Positions 5,172 to 7,400 of a stretch of DNA of 7,400 nt are shown piece after piece. A program made the position numbers and the translations under genes. Positions within the stretch are counted from its first letter, which is position 1; every line of letters begins with the position of its first letter. Under the pieces are notes generated by a model. That model saw only the letters and a list, made by a program, of their open reading frames with translations. It had not been told where the DNA came from and did not search any database. The stretch spans positions 1 through 7,400 of the forward strand of contig JAJUGC010000096.1 of NCBI GenBank assembly GCA_029268325.1, given 5' to 3'. This DNA comes from Gammaproteobacteria bacterium (GTDB lineage: Bacteria > Pseudomonadota > Gammaproteobacteria > Pseudomonadales > Oleiphilaceae).

Positions 5172-6026
5172 ATGCGTACGTTAGCCGAATTTATTTTGCG
5201 TGGGCGTACGCAGGCCACGATGGTGGCTGTAATCGCCGCAGCGATTCCGCTGTTGTTTTGGTTGAGCGCGGCGACTGTGGCCCTTGTGACACTTCGCAAG
5301 GGAGCACAGACCGGTGCGGGGCTGCTGTTATGGGCAGCCTTGCCCGCCCTGGGATGGTGGATGGTCCGGCAGGACCCACAGGTGATGATTGTATTGGTCA
5401 TGGCCTGGTCGATGGCAGCAGTGCTGCGTTCCACGGTCTCTTGGGTCTATACGCTGTTTGGCGGTGTAGCGGTGGCAACGGTCGTCAGTTTCCTGCTCCC
5501 GGTCTTGGTGCCGGAAGTACAGGAGCAATTGACCCAAGCCTTTGCGGATGCCTATCGAAGCATCTCGCCCGACATGGTCGAACAGTTAGGTGATCGGCTG
5601 GATGCAGTACTTGGCTCTTTAGTGGCCGGTGCTTTTGCCGCATCGCACTTGTTGCTGACGATTCTCAGCTTGATGCTGGCCCGTTGGTGGCAGTCGGTGC
5701 TGTTTAATCCAGGGGGCTTTCGCCAGGAGTTCCACGAACTGCGGATGCCGCCGCTTTATGCGGTTGCAGCCTTGCTCGTACTGCTGGTTGGGCCAATGGT
5801 GCACATGGGAGCACTCGGTATTGCGCCGATTGTCCTGGTGCCTCTGATGATCGCCGGGTTTGCACTGGTACACGGTATAGTGGCTAAACGGGGCATGGGC
5901 GTTCAATGGCTGTTCGCCTTTTATGCGGTAGCGATATTCATGGGTCCCAGCACCGTATTTTTGCTGATGGTGGTAGCGGTCGTTGACAGTTGGCTCAACT
6001 TCAGAGGCCGGATCAGTAAGCAATGA
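5172..6026 (+). CDS. Polytopic inner-membrane protein, DUF2232/YybS-like
   Basis: The 284 residues form about eight hydrophobic segments, roughly at 17-40, 48-66, 69-87, 93-113, 151-173, 194-212, 216-237 and 246-273. A longer polar loop between segments four and five (about 114-148) contains EVQEQLTQAFADAYRSISPDM. The C-terminus is basic (FRGRISKQ). No enzymatic motif is visible. Position and character match the DUF2232 family: a protein of this kind sits between rpsR and rplI in Pseudomonas, and Bacillus yybS also lies near rplI. I infer family membership from topology and synteny. The start at 5172 lies 14 bases after rpsR and has no recognisable Shine-Dalgarno, so translation may be coupled to rpsR. 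A later ATG at 5220 would delete the amphipathic N-terminus (EFILRGRTQAT) that I recall as conserved in pseudomonads, so I prefer the upstream start. The function is unknown. Confidence 0.85.
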   Translation: MRTLAEFILRGRTQATMVAVIAAAIPLLFWLSAATVALVTLRKGAQTGAGLLLWAALPALGWWMVRQDPQVMIVLVMAWSMAAVLRSTVSWVYTLFGGVAVATVVSFLLPVLVPEVQEQLTQAFADAYRSISPDMVEQLGDRLDAVLGSLVAGAFAASHLLLTILSLMLARWWQSVLFNPGGFRQEFHELRMPPLYAVAALLVLLVGPMVHMGALGIAPIVLVPLMIAGFALVHGIVAKRGMGVQWLFAFYAVAIFMGPSTVFLLMVVAVVDSWLNFRGRISKQ

Positions 6027-6073
6027 CGCTGGTGGATGGCTGGATTTAGACAGGTTTTGATGAGGTAAGCGAG

Positions 6074-6520
6074 ATGGAAGTTATCCTGCTCGAAAATGTA
6101 CGTCGCCTGGGCAACCTGGGTGACAAGGTGACTGTAAAAGGCGGCTTTGGCCGTAACTTTCTGATTCCTTACGGCAAGGCTGTGCCTGCCACCAAGGAGA
6201 ATCTGGAGCAGTTCGAACAGCGTCGTGCTGAACTGGAGAAGGCAGCTGCTGAGAAGCTGGCTGAAGCCCAGGCGCGTGCTGAGCGGTTGAGTGGCAAAGA
6301 GTTCCAGATCGTGGCTAAGGCCGGAGACGAAGGCAAGCTGTTCGGTTCTATCGGAACCCGTGACATTGCCGATCTGATCTCTGCTTCTGGCGAGGAAGTC
6401 TCCAAAGCTGAAGTGAAGATGCCTGAAGGCCCAATCCGTAACGTGGGCGAATACGAACTGGATCTGCAGCTGCACAGTGAAGTTGTGACAACCGTTAAGG
6501 TTGTTGTTGTCGCTGAGTAA
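6074..6520 (+). CDS. rplI: 50S ribosomal protein L9
   Basis: L9 binds 23S rRNA near the base of the L1 stalk and extends away from the ribosome, helping to maintain frame and ribosome spacing. The 148 residues match E. coli L9 (149). The N-terminal rRNA-binding domain (1-52) carries the signature GGFGRNFLIPYGKAVPAT (23-40). A long connecting helix rich in E, A and R (about 41-75) leads to the C-terminal domain (about 80-148) with GKLFGSIGTRDIADLI (87-102) and the valine-rich C-terminal strand. GAGG at 6062-6065, eight bases before the ATG, supports the start. It is the last gene before a strong terminator, 47 bases after the membrane protein gene. Confidence 0.98.
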   Translation: MEVILLENVRRLGNLGDKVTVKGGFGRNFLIPYGKAVPATKENLEQFEQRRAELEKAAAEKLAEAQARAERLSGKEFQIVAKAGDEGKLFGSIGTRDIADLISASGEEVSKAEVKMPEGPIRNVGEYELDLQLHSEVVTTVKVVVVAE

Positions 6521-6536
6521 GCTGTTCTGACTTGTG

Positions 6537-6551
6537 CGTCGCCTCGCGACG
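6537..6551 (+). other. Small hairpin between rplI and its terminator
   Basis: CGTCGC (6537-6542) and GCGACG (6546-6551) form a perfect 6-bp stem with a CTC loop, 14 bases upstream of the main terminator stem. It could act as a second 3'-end structure or as a processing block; no T tract follows it. Confidence 0.4.
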
Positions 6552-6564
6552 TACTAGTCTTTTG

Positions 6565-6605
6565 AAGCCCGGGGATACTTTCGTATTCTCGGGCTTAATT
6601 TTTTT
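6565..6605 (+). terminator. Rho-independent terminator of the ribosomal protein operon
   Basis: AAGCCCGGGGATAC (6565-6578) pairs with GTATTCTCGGGCTT (6583-6596) over 14 bp, with two G-U pairs and a TTTC tetraloop. AA and then seven T (6599-6605) follow. This is a textbook intrinsic terminator, which separates rplI from dnaB and implies that dnaB needs its own promoter or depends on read-through. Confidence 0.95.
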
Positions 6606-6674
6606 ATAGAATGAGCTCTTGGCTTTAAGCCCTTCTGTTTTTCACTTCTTGAATCAATCCTCGATAAGACGCAT

Positions 6675-7400
6675 ATGACCGGAATGGTAGTTCAGCCCGC
6701 GCCAAGCTCTGACGCAACAGCAGGTATCAAGGTTCCGCCCCACTCCTTGGAGGCCGAGCAGTCCGTGCTGGGTGGCCTGATGGTCGATAACAGCAGTTGG
6801 GACCGAATTGCTGATGAAATTGGCGAAGGGGATTTTTATCGTCACGATCATCGCCTGATTTTTAAGGCTATTGCCCGTTTGGCCTCCGAGAGCCAGCCGT
6901 TCGATATGGTAACGGTTGCGGAGGTGCTGAAAGGGACGGATGAGCTGGAGAGTGCCGGAGGGGTAGGCTATCTCTCCGAGTTGGTGCGCAACATCCCCAG
7001 TGCCTCCAACATTCGGGCCTATGCGGCAATCATCAAAGAGCGGGCCATGCTGCGCCGCCTGATCCAGGTTTCCCAGGAGATTGCCGACAGCGCCTTCAAC
7101 CCGCAAGGTCGAACCAGTGTCGAGCTGCTCGATGAAGCGGAGCGTAAAGTTTTCCAGATTGCCGAGGACCGTCCCAACCAAGGCGGGCCCCAATCCATCA
7201 ACCCGGTCCTGACCAAGACCCTGGAGCGCATCGATACCCTGTTCAACTCCGATGATGCTATCACCGGGGTTACCACGGGCTTTCGGGACCTGGATGAGCG
7301 CACGTCAGGTATGCAGCCCTCGGACCTCATCATTGTGGCGGCCCGTCCCTCCATGGGTAAAACCACCTTTGCCATGAACCTGGTGGAGAACGCCCTGCTG
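6675..7400 (+). CDS. dnaB: Replicative DNA helicase DnaB, 5' part (cut by window edge)
   Basis: DnaB is the hexameric ring helicase that unwinds DNA at the replication fork and interacts with DnaG and DnaC-type or DciA loaders. The visible 242 codons are about half of the usual 460-470. The N-terminal domain begins with the conserved VPPHSLEAEQSVLGGLM (20-36) and continues through FYRHDHRLIFKAI and GVGYLSELVRNIPSASNI (96-113). A linker follows, and the RecA-like domain opens with TGVTTGFRDLDERTSGMQPSDLII and the Walker A motif ARPSMGKTT (223-231, K229). Walker B and the arginine finger are off the window. The ATG at 6675 lacks a good Shine-Dalgarno; an ATG three codons later is possible. No strong promoter is visible in 6606-6674; TATAGA at 6605-6610 is a possible -10 with a poor -35. 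Nothing in the visible part suggests an intein. Confidence 0.97.
   Translation, partial: MTGMVVQPAPSSDATAGIKVPPHSLEAEQSVLGGLMVDNSSWDRIADEIGEGDFYRHDHRLIFKAIARLASESQPFDMVTVAEVLKGTDELESAGGVGYLSELVRNIPSASNIRAYAAIIKERAMLRRLIQVSQEIADSAFNPQGRTSVELLDEAERKVFQIAEDRPNQGGPQSINPVLTKTLERIDTLFNSDDAITGVTTGFRDLDERTSGMQPSDLIIVAARPSMGKTTFAMNLVENALL

Overview
This window is a conserved ribosome and RNA-housekeeping block from a gammaproteobacterium. The gene order rnr, rlmB, rpsF, rpsR, a membrane protein gene, rplI, dnaB on the + strand, with a divergent tRNA-Leu upstream of rnr and no priB between rpsF and rpsR, resembles Pseudomonas and marine relatives such as Marinobacter or Cellvibrionales rather than the enterics. 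The moderately high G+C content of the coding regions and the protein sequences fit that placement, but the genus cannot be fixed from this window alone.

Layout: positions 1-290 hold the 5' part of an unrecognised protein gene on the - strand, cut by the window edge. Positions 291-642 hold no credible gene but several short perfect hairpins. A complete - strand tRNA-Leu(CAG) with encoded CCA lies at 643-729, driven by a strong promoter with an AT-rich upstream element. A divergent promoter candidate precedes rnr (977-3448, RNase R). rlmB (3500-4255, 23S rRNA 2'-O-methyltransferase) follows after 51 bases. A 184-base gap then carries a hairpin just after rlmB, a promoter candidate, a 5'-end hairpin and a candidate S6:S18 autoregulatory leader, all ahead of rpsF (4440-4886). 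rpsR (4927-5157), a polytopic DUF2232/YybS-like membrane protein (5172-6026) and rplI (6074-6520) follow closely, and a strong intrinsic terminator (6565-6605) closes the block. dnaB starts at 6675 and runs off the window just after its Walker A motif.

Function: rnr and rlmB handle RNA turnover and 23S rRNA modification; rpsF, rpsR and rplI supply ribosomal proteins; dnaB is the replicative helicase. The most informative non-coding element is the rpsF leader, where a stem that pairs with the Shine-Dalgarno sequence, a bulge containing CCG and a 10-bp hairpin match the known architecture of the S6:S18 complex-binding mRNA motif. I see no mobile element, CRISPR array, phage gene or defence system. 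Apart from the unknown partial gene, the membrane protein and the hairpin-rich gap, this is a well-understood region.
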